A DNA stretch of 64,000 bases, from the NCBI GenBank assembly GCA_948567375.1, contig OX419761.1, forward strand, positions 58,530,501 through 58,594,500. The letters are read 5' to 3'. The translations under genes were made by a program, and so were the position numbers. Below the pieces are notes generated by a model. That model was not told the origin of the DNA. It did no database searches and saw only the letters and a list, made by a program, of their open reading frames with translations. The DNA is from Lunularia cruciata. Taxonomy: Eukaryota > Streptophyta > Marchantiopsida > Lunulariales > Lunulariaceae. Shown here one piece after another: positions 45,781-57,235 of the stretch (positions within the stretch are counted from its first letter, which is position 1; every line of letters starts with the position of its first letter).

Positions 45781-47410
45781 GATGCATGCTCTATTGGAGC
45801 AATATAAGCAAGAGGTAGCTTCCTTGAAGAGCAAAGTAGTTTACCTTTGTGAAGAATAGAGGAAACAAGGTATGGAGTTGATTGCATTGTAGGAAGAGCT
45901 GGATATTATGGAGATTGCATATGAAGAGTAAGAGAAGAGCTAGTGATTGAAGACAAAGTGGATCAAGGAATTGGAGAAGGAATTGACCGCAATGCAACAA
46001 TTTTTGTAGGAATTGGATGAAGAGAACCATTTGGTGAAGAATGAATTTAATACTCTTCAAAAATTTGAAGTAGATATTGGGGGGTTAGCAACCAAAGAGA
46101 AGGTGAAATCCATAGAGTTGATGCACTATCTGGAATTTCAAGTGAGACATGATGATTGACCAAGCATTGGCGACCATCCAAAAGGCAAACTAGGAGGAAG
46201 TAACCACCACCTTTTGTAATACCATTAGCTAGACATATTATCTAGAGGTGGAAATTGGCTTGGTAATATCTAGAAGCATGTTATATATGATGTTCTAAGT
46301 AGATTCAAGTATAGGTGTCACCAAAATAGTACTTCCACTAATGGAATAAAGGCCAAAAACACCTTGAAAATTTTAGAGCCAATTTTGGATGCCTAAATGA
46401 ATGAATTAGGTCTTGAAATATCAAATATTCTTATTTGCCTCATCAAGAGCTTTCCAATGGTACCTCACTCATGCTATTTTGTCTCCACCAAGAGCTCCCT
46501 ACATGAAGATTCTTCAAAGATTCCTCCCACTTATCAAACTTTTTTGCCCAACTAGATAGGACAAGGGTCAACATGTCACCAATCCATGCAATTCATCTAA
46601 GAGTGGAGCTCACTGATAGGTTACCAATCCATATATCTGATCCAAGGGTGGAGCTCCCTTTGAGTGGATCCTCTTTGTTATATAATAAAGACAAGGTGCT
46701 CCTTTGGAGCATTGGAGTATTGAGGGATGAAGCCTTGTGTTTCTTTTTGTTTTTCTTCTCTTAAGTTTCTCTTGGGGGTTCTCCTGTACTTGGAACATTA
46801 CACATACTAAAAGAAGACCATTCTTTGCATCATTGATTACCAAGAAATAGTGAAGAGCTTGCAAGATAGGTTGAAGATGATGCACCAAGAACTTGTGACT
46901 TCTACAGTCTTGTTGAATGAGGAAAGCATAAGAAGCTCTAGCTCTTGGTAGTAGCTCCTACTTCTACAGCAACCAAGACCCTTCAAGATGGTGAAGTGAG
47001 GGTAAGATTGCTAATAAAGGAGTTGAAGAAGAATAAGCACTAGAATGTAGAGAAGTAGGTGTGTGATATTATGGAAGAGATGATGGTAGATTTTGTAGAG
47101 AGCACTAATATTGCAAATGAAGTACATGAGCTCCAACTAGCACATCAAAAAATCATGGAGCCGCTTGAAGACCAAATCTTGGAGTGGATTGCCTTAAGAT
47201 TTAGGACACGGATTGAGAGGAAGTTTAAATAGTTGAGAGAGAGCTTGAAGATGACATTGCTTATTATTAAAGCTTGTTTTGATGAGGTAATAGAGATATT
47301 AGAGCTAGAAGAGAAGTTAAGGAGGCAGTAAAGACCTTAGAGCTATTTGATGAGTTAGCGGAGCAGCATGTTGTCTTAGTCGTACCCTCCAAGAGCTGCA
47401 CCTAGTAGTG
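45781..47410 (+). pseudogene. Broken coiled-coil coding sequence, split by an S LTR
   Basis: The plus strand reads E/K/L-rich peptides with heptad character: LLEQYKQEVASLKSKV near 45790, WIKELEKELTAMQQFL near 45960, and after the LTR at 46215-46802 again LIKELKKNKH and VHELQLAHQKIMEPLEDQIL (about 47010-47170). Stops interrupt every 15-40 codons. Similar in style to the fragment in repeat R, possibly the same extra retroelement gene. Function unknown. Confidence 0.4.
46215..46802 (+). repeat. LTR of family S, plus orientation
   Basis: 588 bp, TGTAATACC ... ACATTACA. Clearly similar to 50289-50868 and, inverted, to 44812-45661. CTATATAATAAAG near 46680 marks the promoter region. I see no target-site duplication. 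Confidence 0.75.
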
Positions 47411-49717
47411 GCCATGATTGACCATTAGGTAGTGGCAATTTGTTAGTTTTTGTTGTAATTCCTAGTTCCAAGAATTTTCAACTATTTAATTGCAACATTC
47501 AAAGTACTACATCATCCAATAAAAATTGGTGAATAAAATAAAAGAGCTTGTTTGCTCTTTGTTGCTTTCTTAAACTCTCTCATGAAATTTTGTTGGCTTG
47601 TGTTTGCATTTTGGTGAAGATCAATAAAATTTATGGGTGGTTGAGTATGTGTGAACACTAGCTACATTGCAATCACTTGATATAATGCCCTAATGGCTTT
47701 GAGCTATAGTGTTGTGAGTAACCAAAGTGTGAAGATCCAAATGGATAGATTTCCATGAAGATTGTGTGGTGTTTCAAATATCAAGCTTTATGAAGGATAA
47801 AACAATGGATTTCTGGTTAAGAAAATGCCTTGTAAAGGATATAACATCATCTTAGGAAGATAGTGCCTTTTGAAGGGTAGGAAATTGGATTTCAAGTGAG
47901 AGAAATGCCTTTCAAAGGGGTAGAACATTGGTCTTTGATGAGAGAAGATGGTGCTAAAGATGGTACCTTTGAAAGGTCAACACATTATCTTTGGTGAAGA
48001 TGGTGCCTTTGCAAGGGAATTACATTGAATTCATGATACACAGTGCCTTTGGAAGGAAATGCAAATAATCTTTGGAAGACCTTAGATTCTGGTCTTCAGA
48101 AGGAGCAATGTAGAACCATCCTTTATTTCTATATTGGGGAAGGTAAGTACCTTCCAAAGAATGATTGGAAAAAAATCTTTGGGAGACCTTTGAAGAAGGG
48201 GAGCACCTCTCATTCTTAACTCTCACTTCTCAAAATTCATTGTATACTTATATTATATTATGTTACATTATATTGGGTTATATAAATTTGTGCAAGTGAT
48301 TACTCTTTGTTGTTTCTATAGTGCACCTTCTTGGTATCATTGTCCTCATCTAGGAGTTATCTCTATCAAAGAAGTTAAGTAGTAATTAGTAAAGAACTCC
48401 AATGTGAAACTTTCTTTCATATTTAATCATTTCCAACCCCTATCCTCATGGGATCAACCTATTACTTACTAAAATAATTCTATTGTTTGTTGATTGGTTT
48501 GTCACACCTTGAGCCAACCAAATTTTACATAGTAGTTGGTAATGTGTTTGTCTAAATCTTTGTAAAGTTTGATGGCTGAATCCAAACCCAATCTCTAGAT
48601 ATGGATCAATTCCCAAGTTGAGCTAACTTTGACCTCTATAAATCCAAGTATACTTGATCCAGGACATTGAATTGTCTAGTTGAGTAATTCAACTGAAATA
48701 TTTTCACAAAGGTACAAGACCTAACCACCAATAGTATTGCAAAGTTTCAAATGCTTTTTCAAATCAGAAATTGCAAAGTGACCAAAACCCCAAACTTGAT
48801 CAAAGTCTCTTCCCCAACAATTAGATTTCCAATACTCCAACTTCAATCAATTAGAGCAGATTCAATATAAACTTAAAATTTTCATTTTTAGGCTTAGCAT
48901 AAAAAACATAATTTCTACACTCAAACCCCATTTACAAATTATTAAAATTGGTAATAGAACTCTCAAAATCTTCCAATTTGTGCGACTAAGTATGAATTTG
49001 ACTCCCCTTGCTTTAATGGATCATATCTTGCTCATGGTTTGCTCAAATCCCTTGCTTCTTGTTTTTAGAACATAGTCTATCAGCTTGTCTCTACAACTAC
49101 AGTTTGTTCTGCAAATAACTTTATTTAATTTCCTCAAAATATTGAAAAACTCTCAACTTTAACGTTGGGATTGAACTCTTGCACTTCTTTTACTTAATAA
49201 CTTCTTTGAAACATGGACCTCACAAATCCATGTTGGAGGACTTGAGAAAAATTTAGGCTATTTCCTTTTACAAAGCACATAAAGGATTAGGTCCCAAATC
49301 TATCCATAAGTAAGCACAAGAAGGATAATAAAATCAGAGGTTTCCATCACCAAAGCCACTAATGCAACCCCAAAATGTGCTCCCATCCAAACCCAAAAGT
49401 GATAATGGTGTAGAATCTAAAGCTTTATAAGAAAAATATTTAGGAGTGGCAAATAAGGAGCACAAAACATCTCTTGTTCAAGCTCAATCTTTGTGCTCTG
49501 GCTCTCACACTTTGCTACAACTTTCACTCTATGACATTCTCCTCCCACTCAAGATCCTTATGACTCCAAAATGGCATTGTCTATTAAATCTCCGCCTCAT
49601 ATATACATCAAAGCCCTCAAAGATGATAAGATTGTAATCCATATGGATAGTCACTTAAACATGTTTAGATTGCTTACATGGCAATTGCTCAATTGTGTGT
49701 TCTATCATACAATCTAC
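47411..49717. other. AT-rich decayed sequence with repeated TGCCTTTGAAAGG words
   Basis: No gene seen. Between 47810 and 48200 the words TGCCTTT and AAGG recur about every 50-60 bases (for example GGTGCCTTTGCAAGG), a degenerate tandem pattern resembling in reverse complement the CCAAAGG words of repeat R. 48490-49440 shows only short AT-rich frames. Confidence 0.4.
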
Positions 49718-50283
49718 TCAAATATTATGAAAATAAATAACACTAGATTCTTTTTCACTAGCTAAGCAAAGAACAACAAGACAACATATAGGGTAGTGGC
49801 TTGGGCTAACTCCCTTTGTCTTCACCTTCTCTTGATGTAATTCTTGTGTAGTTTGGTGAAGGTGGGTGAGCAATATTGCATAGTCCATGATCTTCCCATG
49901 TAATTTATGGTAAAAGGGGAGGAATTGCTCCATCATTGTGAGAGCCAATCCCACCATATGGATTACCAAACTAGGAATGTGAATTCACTCCACAAATTTC
50001 AGCAAAAACTCCAATGTGCCTTCACTTTTTGGTTGTTGTGGCACAATGGCTCTACAAAATCTTCTTCTATCTCCATTGGTTTGTTGGTGATGATCATTGG
50101 TCCTCCATTCTCTTGGAAATAATGGCTAGACATACTTAGTCTTGTGCTTTGGCCTCAAGACATCTTTATCCTTGGACTTCTCTTTCATCATCTTTGACAT
50201 AGAGTGTCCTTTGTCTTGAAGTAATCCTTTGCTCTCAAATACACCATTATCTTGGTGTACTTCTTTTGTTTTCATTAATCTTG
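49718..50283 (-). repeat. Repeat R, distal segment
   Basis: 49790-50110 matches 11965-12275 in order and orientation (shared GGTAGTGGCTTGG, GGAATTGCTCCAT, TTTTGGTTGTT and TCTTCTATCTCCAT). On the minus strand both copies read PMEIEEDFV-like and FLPFYHKLHG-like peptides, so this was coding in an old element. It continues beyond the point where B1 cut copy 1. Confidence 0.55.
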
Positions 50284-50288
50284 ACACC

Positions 50289-50868
50289 TGTAATACCATT
50301 AGCTAGACATATTATCTAAAGATGGAAATTGGCTTGGTAATATCTTGAGGGATGTTATATATGATGGTCTAAGTAGATCAAATAGAGGTGTTACCCAAAG
50401 ATTACTTCCACTAATAGGGCACAAAAATACCTTGAAAACTTTAGAGCTAATTTTGGAGGCCTAAATGGATGAATTAGGCCTCATTAATTTTAAGAACTCC
50501 CGACTTGGAAGGAAAATGTGTTTCCTTTTCCTCTCCATGTTTTTCGTGCAAGATCTTTCCAACAATACCTCACTCATGCCATTTTGAGCTTCCTAGAGGA
50601 AGATTCCTTAAAGATTCTCTTTGGTCAAACTTGTTTGACCAACCAAATAGGACAAGCATCAACATGTCACCAATCCATATAGCTAATCTAAGGGTGTAGC
50701 TTGTTGATATGTTACCAATCCATGTATTTGATCCAAGAGTATAGTTCCCTTTGGTGGATCCTCTTTGCTATATAATAAAGACAAGGTGCTCCTTTGGAGC
50801 ACTGGAGTATTGAGAGATGAAGTCTTTTTTTTCTTCTCTTGTGTTTCTCTTGTCCTCAAAACATTACA
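50289..50868 (+). repeat. Solo LTR of family S, plus orientation
   Basis: 580 bp, TGTAATACC ... ACATTACA, similar to 46215-46802. Flanked by ACACC (50284-50288) and ACACT (50869-50873), a 4-of-5 target duplication. Contains CTATATAATAAAG. Confidence 0.78.
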
Positions 50869-50873
50869 ACACT

Positions 50874-51656
50874 TCATTGTTAGCTACTCCTTCACCTCTT
50901 GGCTCCAAAGGGCCCCCTTTTTTGTTGGTGTTTTTGTTGGTGTTCTCTTCTTTGTCCTTTGGCCTTACTTTGCCATTGTACTCCCTAATGCTACATCCTT
51001 CTCCTTCCTTCTAAAGGACCTTATCTCCTTCATCTGAATTCTTATATGCAAGAGCTAATTGTGCATCGTCTTCCTTGTTCTTCTTCTCCTCATCATTCAA
51101 AAAGAGTATGATTCTAGTGAAGGTTTCATTGCTCATAGACCCTTTGCTCTTGTCTTGGACATTGTCCTCCTCTTGGTGGAATCCTTGATCACTTGTAGGC
51201 TCATCTTTGCCTTCTTAGCCTTTAATTTTGGCTTCACAAGGATCTTCTTCTTCTTCTTGTAACTAAGCAGGTTGTTAGCTTCCACCTTCACAAATTTTAT
51301 TTATTGAGGCAAACTCTTTGTCCAACAATTTGTACTTCTTGTAAATAAACTTTGCATGAAAGTGCAAAGAAAATTATTCCTTTGAAAAGAAGTGGGAAGT
51401 GAACTTCTTTCATTCCTTCTTGGTGAGCAATTTCTTTGCCCATGCAAAAATGAATGATGAAGGGAGAGAAAATTATTACTCCTCCATCTTCATTCATATC
51501 TACGCACAAGGTGCAAGCTTGTTTATAGAACATCTCTACCCAAATGAAAGGCCTTCCTTTATATAGATACTCAAAGAAGATGGCCTGGCTACTGTTCAAG
51601 TATGTCTTTTGCTTAGAATTGAACAATTTCATCACCACTTTGCAATAGGTCTCCAA
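50874..51656 (-). pseudogene. Old retroelement coding remnant
   Basis: The minus strand at 51656-51297 encodes 119 residues: KLFNSKQKTYLNSSQAIFF, then EYLYKGRPFIWVEMFYKQ and IIFSPFIIHFCMGKEI. The pattern faintly recalls the plant transposon-associated N-terminal domain found in some large Gypsy elements (tentative, by eye). Below it (51200-50880) lies a K/E/D-rich stretch such as LFLNDEEKKNKEDDAQLALA with stops. Not an active gene. Confidence 0.35.
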
Positions 51657-54494
51657 GCAAGGTCATTGTATCTCCCTCCTACTACCCATTGTTGGTTTTG
51701 TTCTCCTTGAATAAGGCCTTAAACCTTGCCTCCATACTCACATCCAGGCAAGTCCATTGAGTGTCCAGAGTTATTGCATCTAGTGGCAAGTTATCTAGTC
51801 TTGGAACCTCTCTCCAATGCTCTTTGGTCCAAGAAAATACATTGCCTCTCAAGTTATCCATTCCCAGATCTTGATTATCCCAAATCTCTTACATCATTGT
51901 TTAGTCACTCAATTCCACAACAAGAAGACTAAATTCTTACTATGGATCAAGTTTTCTTGGCAATGGAGTGCCCACTCATTCACCTTGGGCAATTTGACTA
52001 TCATCTCAAGTATTCTCCTATGTTCTTTTGGTGCTCTATTCACTACTATGCTCATGGTTGTCTAACCTAAAGGTGATTGAACAATCTACTAGTTGAGGCT
52101 TGTAACTACACAAATGCTTTCTCACTCAATTTCTTGAATTGTTAAGCACTTATGGTCCTTGCCAAAGGTGCGGGAATTCTTGTATGAAGCAAGGCTTGTG
52201 ATTGTCTAACTCTATAATAAAAATCACTAACCAGATCTGATTTTGTAGAATGGGTTCTGCCAGTATAACATATATCAGGCTAAAGGCTTTATAGGCCAAA
52301 GGTGTTTGAACCAAAGGTTGGCAATAGCATGCTTCTTTGGTGTAGACCTTTCTTCATGTACAATCCCTTTGGGCTTGTTTCTTGTGTTCGTTTCCCTTCT
52401 TCTTCTTCCTATATGCTTTGGATGGTTTTTCTTCTTATGCTGATGGTAAATGGTACAAGGCCATATTCCATCCTTGGTAAATCCTTTAATGTATTGGATC
52501 TCTATAAAAACAATACAAAAGAAAAAAATTTCACACATTTCAAGATTGTGTTGCACTACTGACATACTTGTATCTTCTCTACCTTATTAAATAGAATATT
52601 TTCTTTCAAAGGTTTAAATTTACATATAAAATAAAATACAACACCAAAAACTAATTTATTATAAGATACAGTTACTTTCTATAAATAAATATATAACAAT
52701 ATAATAATATTATTAATAAAATATTATTCCAATATCCAATTTCTTGTAAATGTTATTCTTATCAAAAAATTATATTTCAAATAACTAGGCTAAATAGAAA
52801 CCCATTGGGCCATCTCTTTATAGTCCATGTGTTTTTCCTCACAATAAGAAATTCAGAACATGGCATAAAAGTATTCCTCATAAAATGACCTATAAAAATT
52901 AGATATAAATAAATAAATAAATTTCATGATAGCTTTTTTTAGTATATTTTGGTAGATCTCATACAAAATACTATTGAAACCTCCATGTATAACTCAAGAT
53001 AATGCATGCATATATTTAGATTAGATAAAATTTAAAAATATTTTAAGTAGTATTAAAACTGATATGTACAAGTGAACATTCATAGAGTTATGTATTATGC
53101 TAATTCTAAAGCATCATTCACATACATTGCTCTTCTAAATTAAAGTAATTTTATGCATAGGTCATATAAAGTTGGAAGTGCTTATGAATCTTGAAGATTT
53201 ATTGTGAAAATTCCAAGAGAATGAAATTTGAATCACTAATAGAATAATCAAAGGTGCATACAGGAAAAATGAAATAGCTCTAAAATATATTGAAATATAA
53301 TTAATTTTTTCCAAAATAAGTTATATTTTTGTTTAATGAGAGGTTGCTGAGTATTGAATATTGTAAATATCTCAAGGAAGAAACTAGGTATGATAAATAT
53401 AATGAGGATTTGTTATTTTTTCACCATGCTTCTTTACTTCTAATTATATTATTTTTATGGTGGAATTCTTCTTCCAGTTTTACACCTTTAATTCCTAGCT
53501 GAATTACATGAGGTTTTTTGATTTCATGTCTAATAGGTATATAATTTAGATTTCAGAGAATTAAATCTTTTTGAAGATTTCTTTGAGCTTAATTTCTAGG
53601 TATCTTTTGAAATATTTTACTTGGATAGGTGTCTTATAAAATTAATCCCATTATGGTCTAAAACTATTCTTGAATAACAAGGAGTTCTTGAAGTTTCTTC
53701 ATATGAAAGAGAATTTCAGGTTTTCCTGTAACACTTCAAATGTATTGTAGTAAAAAGTATATTTAATTTTCTGTGAATTTCTATGTAAAAACATTTGCTT
53801 TTATTTTTAACTATCTATTTCTAGTTATCTCAATAGATACATATGAAATATGAAATATGATAATGTAAGAATAATTAAAAACATCTAAATTCAAGATTTT
53901 ATTATAGATATTCCAAATTTGATGTTCAAATTATTCAACATTTTAAGCTCTTGAATATTAACATTAAACTAAACACAAGAGTTTCTATTTGAGCAATCTA
54001 AATATTAACTCAAATAGAAACTTAATATTGGTTTAGTGTTCAAATACTCAATTACCATGATAAATTATGGGTTGCAATATTCAATCGCATAATATATCAT
54101 ATAAATTAAGTACAAGAAGAAGGTAATAATTCATTTTTTTGTTATTTAGTCTTTCATATTCTTATTCCTAGAATAGATAACACTCTAATTCTGATAAGCA
54201 AAAACTAAGCTAATCACGTAAATTATATTCTTAATCTAAAGTAGTTTTGATTAGATAAATATTTGGTCACATATAATACACAAGAGAAAAAGGTTGACCT
54301 TGGCATATTTCTGAACATTTTATAAACTATAATTTGGTTAGGTGTATAGTGAGGTCATCTCTTAATTCCTCTAGCTTTGAAGTTATACAATATTATGAAT
54401 ATAGAGTTTATAGAGTTTGAAATGTTCATAAAAGACTATGCAAAAGCTACTCATACTAGATAGTAGAACAAGGCTACAATGTAGAACACATGAA
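51657..54494. other. Very AT-rich sequence without genes
   Basis: From about 52570 onward the sequence is strongly A+T with short homopolymer runs. I find no coding sequence, LTR or RNA gene. The one distinct structure is the inverted repeat at 53980-54022. Confidence 0.5.
53980..54022. repeat. Perfect 14-bp inverted repeat
   Basis: AGTTTCTATTTGAG at 53980-53993 and its exact complement CTCAAATAGAAACT at 54009-54022 around a 15-bp loop. Imperfect pairing extends outward through TAAAC/GTTTA words. Possibly the core of a small foldback element. Confidence 0.6.
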
Positions 54495-55270
54495 GGATGA
54501 GAAGACCCAATCAAGACACACAAGGGAGATACAAAAGAAGTAAAATGTGGCTAGGCCCCAATAGTATCAACATGAGAAATCTGCCCTACCGCACCTAAGA
54601 TATTTGAGCTATGCAAGTTGTAAGGTCTACAAACTACTAGAGCATCCAAAGAACCATTACCTAGTGTAATTGCTCTCCTATGGATTGCACTAGCCAATGC
54701 TCTATTAGTGCAATGTCTAAAGTATGCTACAAAGTATGAGAGTGAGAGTGGTACCTCTTGATGTCTAATATGATAAGCTCTTGGGCACTCCTTGTCAAAT
54801 GTGTTAAATGCAATGTTCATCGCTCTATATAACTCCAAGACTAGAGGAAAAAGAAGTGACCTTGCATACATACCTCTATACTTGGAGACCTTGCATGTTG
54901 CTCCTTTGCTCCCTGCCCATTCAGGAGGATGAGTAATCACTCCCTCCAAAATTGTATTGAGCGTAGGATCTACAACCTCAACATCCGCCACTATTACTTG
55001 ATCATGTTGGACCAAGGATAAGTTTGCTTTGACACATGTTGTTTGCAAAGAATACAAACACTTCTTCCAAGCAAGGCATCTATTCTCTTGTGCCATAGCA
55101 AACACTATATCCCTGATGGCATCATGGGTAGCTATCCTTTGTCCTCCAAAAGTGCATTGTGCAATATGGACCGCTGCTGCATCTAGCGTAGAACCACATT
55201 CACAAGTGAGTAATGAATATGCAAACGGGTGGACCAAACTTAAGCAGAACCTCATTGCTGTAGAGAAGGT
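54495..55270 (-). pseudogene. LINE-type retroelement, C-terminal fragment (copy 1)
   Basis: 234 readable residues on the minus strand without internal stops. A zinc-knuckle-like start, CECGSTLDAAAVHIAQC, is followed by ATHDAIRD and later VIVADVEVVDP and GVITHPPEW, then KYRGMYARSLLFPLVLELY. This C..C...H...C, then HDAIRD, then D.EV pattern is typical of the region after the reverse transcriptase in some non-LTR elements found in plants and algae. The RT itself is absent here (5'-truncated). Two related copies follow at 55570 and 57236, all in the same orientation. Confidence 0.6.
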
Positions 55271-55569
55271 GGCTAGTGCGATAATAGGGATATTACTTTC
55301 AATTTTTTATTATATATTTTATTTTAATACTTCATGGATCTTCCCATCCTTTTCTAATCTGATGTCTTATATTTCACACAAAAAAAAAGAAAATAAATAA
55401 ATAATTTTATTTTACCTCATACATAGGTTTGATGGGTTTTCCAATTTTTTGTTATCTTACGTCTCATGTATGTCACATATCATACTAAACAAGAAAAATA
55501 AGTAGTTTGTTTTAACTCCAAAAATAGGCTTGATGGGTCTTCTCATCCTTTTGGTTATGTTATGTGCAT
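55271..55569. other. AT-rich spacer with short repeats
   Basis: Three imperfect units ending in words like GGTTTGATGGGTTTTCC, GGCTTGATGGGTCTTC and CATGGATCTTCCCATCC, separated by AT-rich sequence and CATACC..AAA runs. No gene. Confidence 0.35.
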
Positions 55570-56410
55570 TTCATACCAAACAGAGAAAGGAGAAGTGACA
55601 TATATAGAATAATAAGAAGGATAAAAAAACCATATCCAAGTTGTACATGATAAAACCTAGAAGGTAAGCTGGTGTTGAAGCTTAATAATGCCTAAATGAA
55701 AATTTTGTCTTGTTACATATTAGAGCTATATAAATCAAATGGTCTACATACTACTAGAATATATGAAGAAGCATCAGTTAATATGATTGCTTTTATATAG
55801 ATTGAAGTTGCTCTCCGTAGAGCAATGGACATCTGCCCTCTAAATGTATGTTACCAAATAGGAAAGTGAAAGTGATAACTCTTGTTGTCTAATATGGTAA
55901 CTCCTATAGAATCTACTACAAAAAAAATGTGTTGAATATTTTTTTGATTGTTCCATACAACTCCAAAGCTAGAGGAACCAAAAGGAAACTTTGTTCTATA
56001 TCTCTATCACTCTACTCATCTAGGAGGATGGGTAATCATCCTCTACAAAATTAAAGTATGTGGATTTATAACCATAACATTTTCTACCATCACTTGATTG
56101 TCTTGGACCATATGTAACTATGCATTAACTCATGTTGTTTACAATGCATACCAAAGATCTCTCCTAGTGAAGTATTCACTCTTGCACACTATAAGTAACA
56201 TATATCTCTAATTTCATTATGGGTAGTTATCCTTATTTTCCCAAAGGGAAAATGAGTTATATGAACTCCTATTGTATCTGAACTAGTACTCCAATGAATG
56301 AAGATGCAAATAAGTACACCAAAACCTAGGTAAAACCCATCATTATAAAAAGTAGTTAGCACAAGTCAAATACTTACAATTAATGGTCTAACTAGGATCT
56401 AAGAGACTAC
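55570..56410 (-). pseudogene. LINE-type C-terminal fragment (copy 2)
   Basis: Colinear with 54495-55270 and 57236-58080 at the DNA level (for example ATGGTCTACATACTACTAGA against AAGGTCTACAAACTACTAGA) but with many more changes, so no long frame remains. Confidence 0.5.
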
Positions 56411-56444
56411 ACCTTTGAAACAAGAGCATAGATTTACCTTAGTA

Positions 56445-56960
56445 GTGCATGATGCCATCCGGTATATAGTGGCTCAGTTCTTACAATCCACAAGTTCCCA
56501 AGTTCAGATTGAGCAATGGTTGGACTTATTGGGACCACTTCCTTGGAGGGTAGTGCAAACATAATCTCATTCATAAATTGTCAATGCACCTTCTTTGCTG
56601 TGGTGGTCACGAACCCAATATTATGAGAGTCTTGGACTCAAGCAAGCTTGCAAATGAAAGTTGTTGTGATCATCACCGCCAAGGGAAAAGGGGACCATTA
56701 TGCATCATGGTATGCCTATAAGACTTTTGTCCCATTGGCAATGGAGATTTTTGGACATCTTTATTATCACTTTGATGATCTCCTCTACAATGCAACATGA
56801 GGTTCCTTACTGAGGAGCATTTGCTATATCTACTGGAGCACTAGCTATATAGACAACTATGTTCACAAGAATCACAAGCATTGGGTTTTCCTGCTTCATT
56901 TCACCTATATTGGCTATACCTTTGGAGGACTTATATCACATCATTATTTTGTTAGAGGAT
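56445..56960 (+). pseudogene. LINE-type C-terminal fragment, plus strand
   Basis: The plus strand reads VHDAIRYIVAQFLQSTSS near 56447 and, after stops, VVVIITAKGKGDHYASW then KTFVPLAMEIFGHLYYHFDD near 56652-56770. The pairing of an HDAIR block with a KGK.HYA...FVPLA.E.(Y/F)G block is known from the C-termini of certain non-LTR reverse-transcriptase proteins. A different subfamily from the minus-strand copies. Dead. Confidence 0.45.
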
Positions 56961-57235
56961 GTATTGGAGGATCTATATCACACTATTAATTCATGTGCTA
57001 CTTTGTTCCTTTGTCCTCCGGGGTATACTTTTTTGTCTTTTGGCCTAGAAAAGAAAAACTAGTAAAAGTAAGGGATAAGGAAACTTGACAAGGTTTAGTT
57101 ATCTTAGTGAACAAGGTTTCTTAGAAATTGGCCTTGACCTTTTTAGGGACTCTTTAATAAACTTCTTTGAAAAACACTAACTTGGCTGGGAATGATCAAA
57201 AAGGAAAAAAGTGACCACATAGAGAACACAAAGGA

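Noticed and set aside
47810-48200. CRISPR-like or satellite array
   Set aside because: Unit length and sequence are too irregular; it fits decayed repeat sequence of a plant genome.
48241-48290. TATATTATATTATG run as a replication origin or matrix attachment site
   Set aside because: AT-rich runs are common across 47-54 kb and nothing specific supports it.
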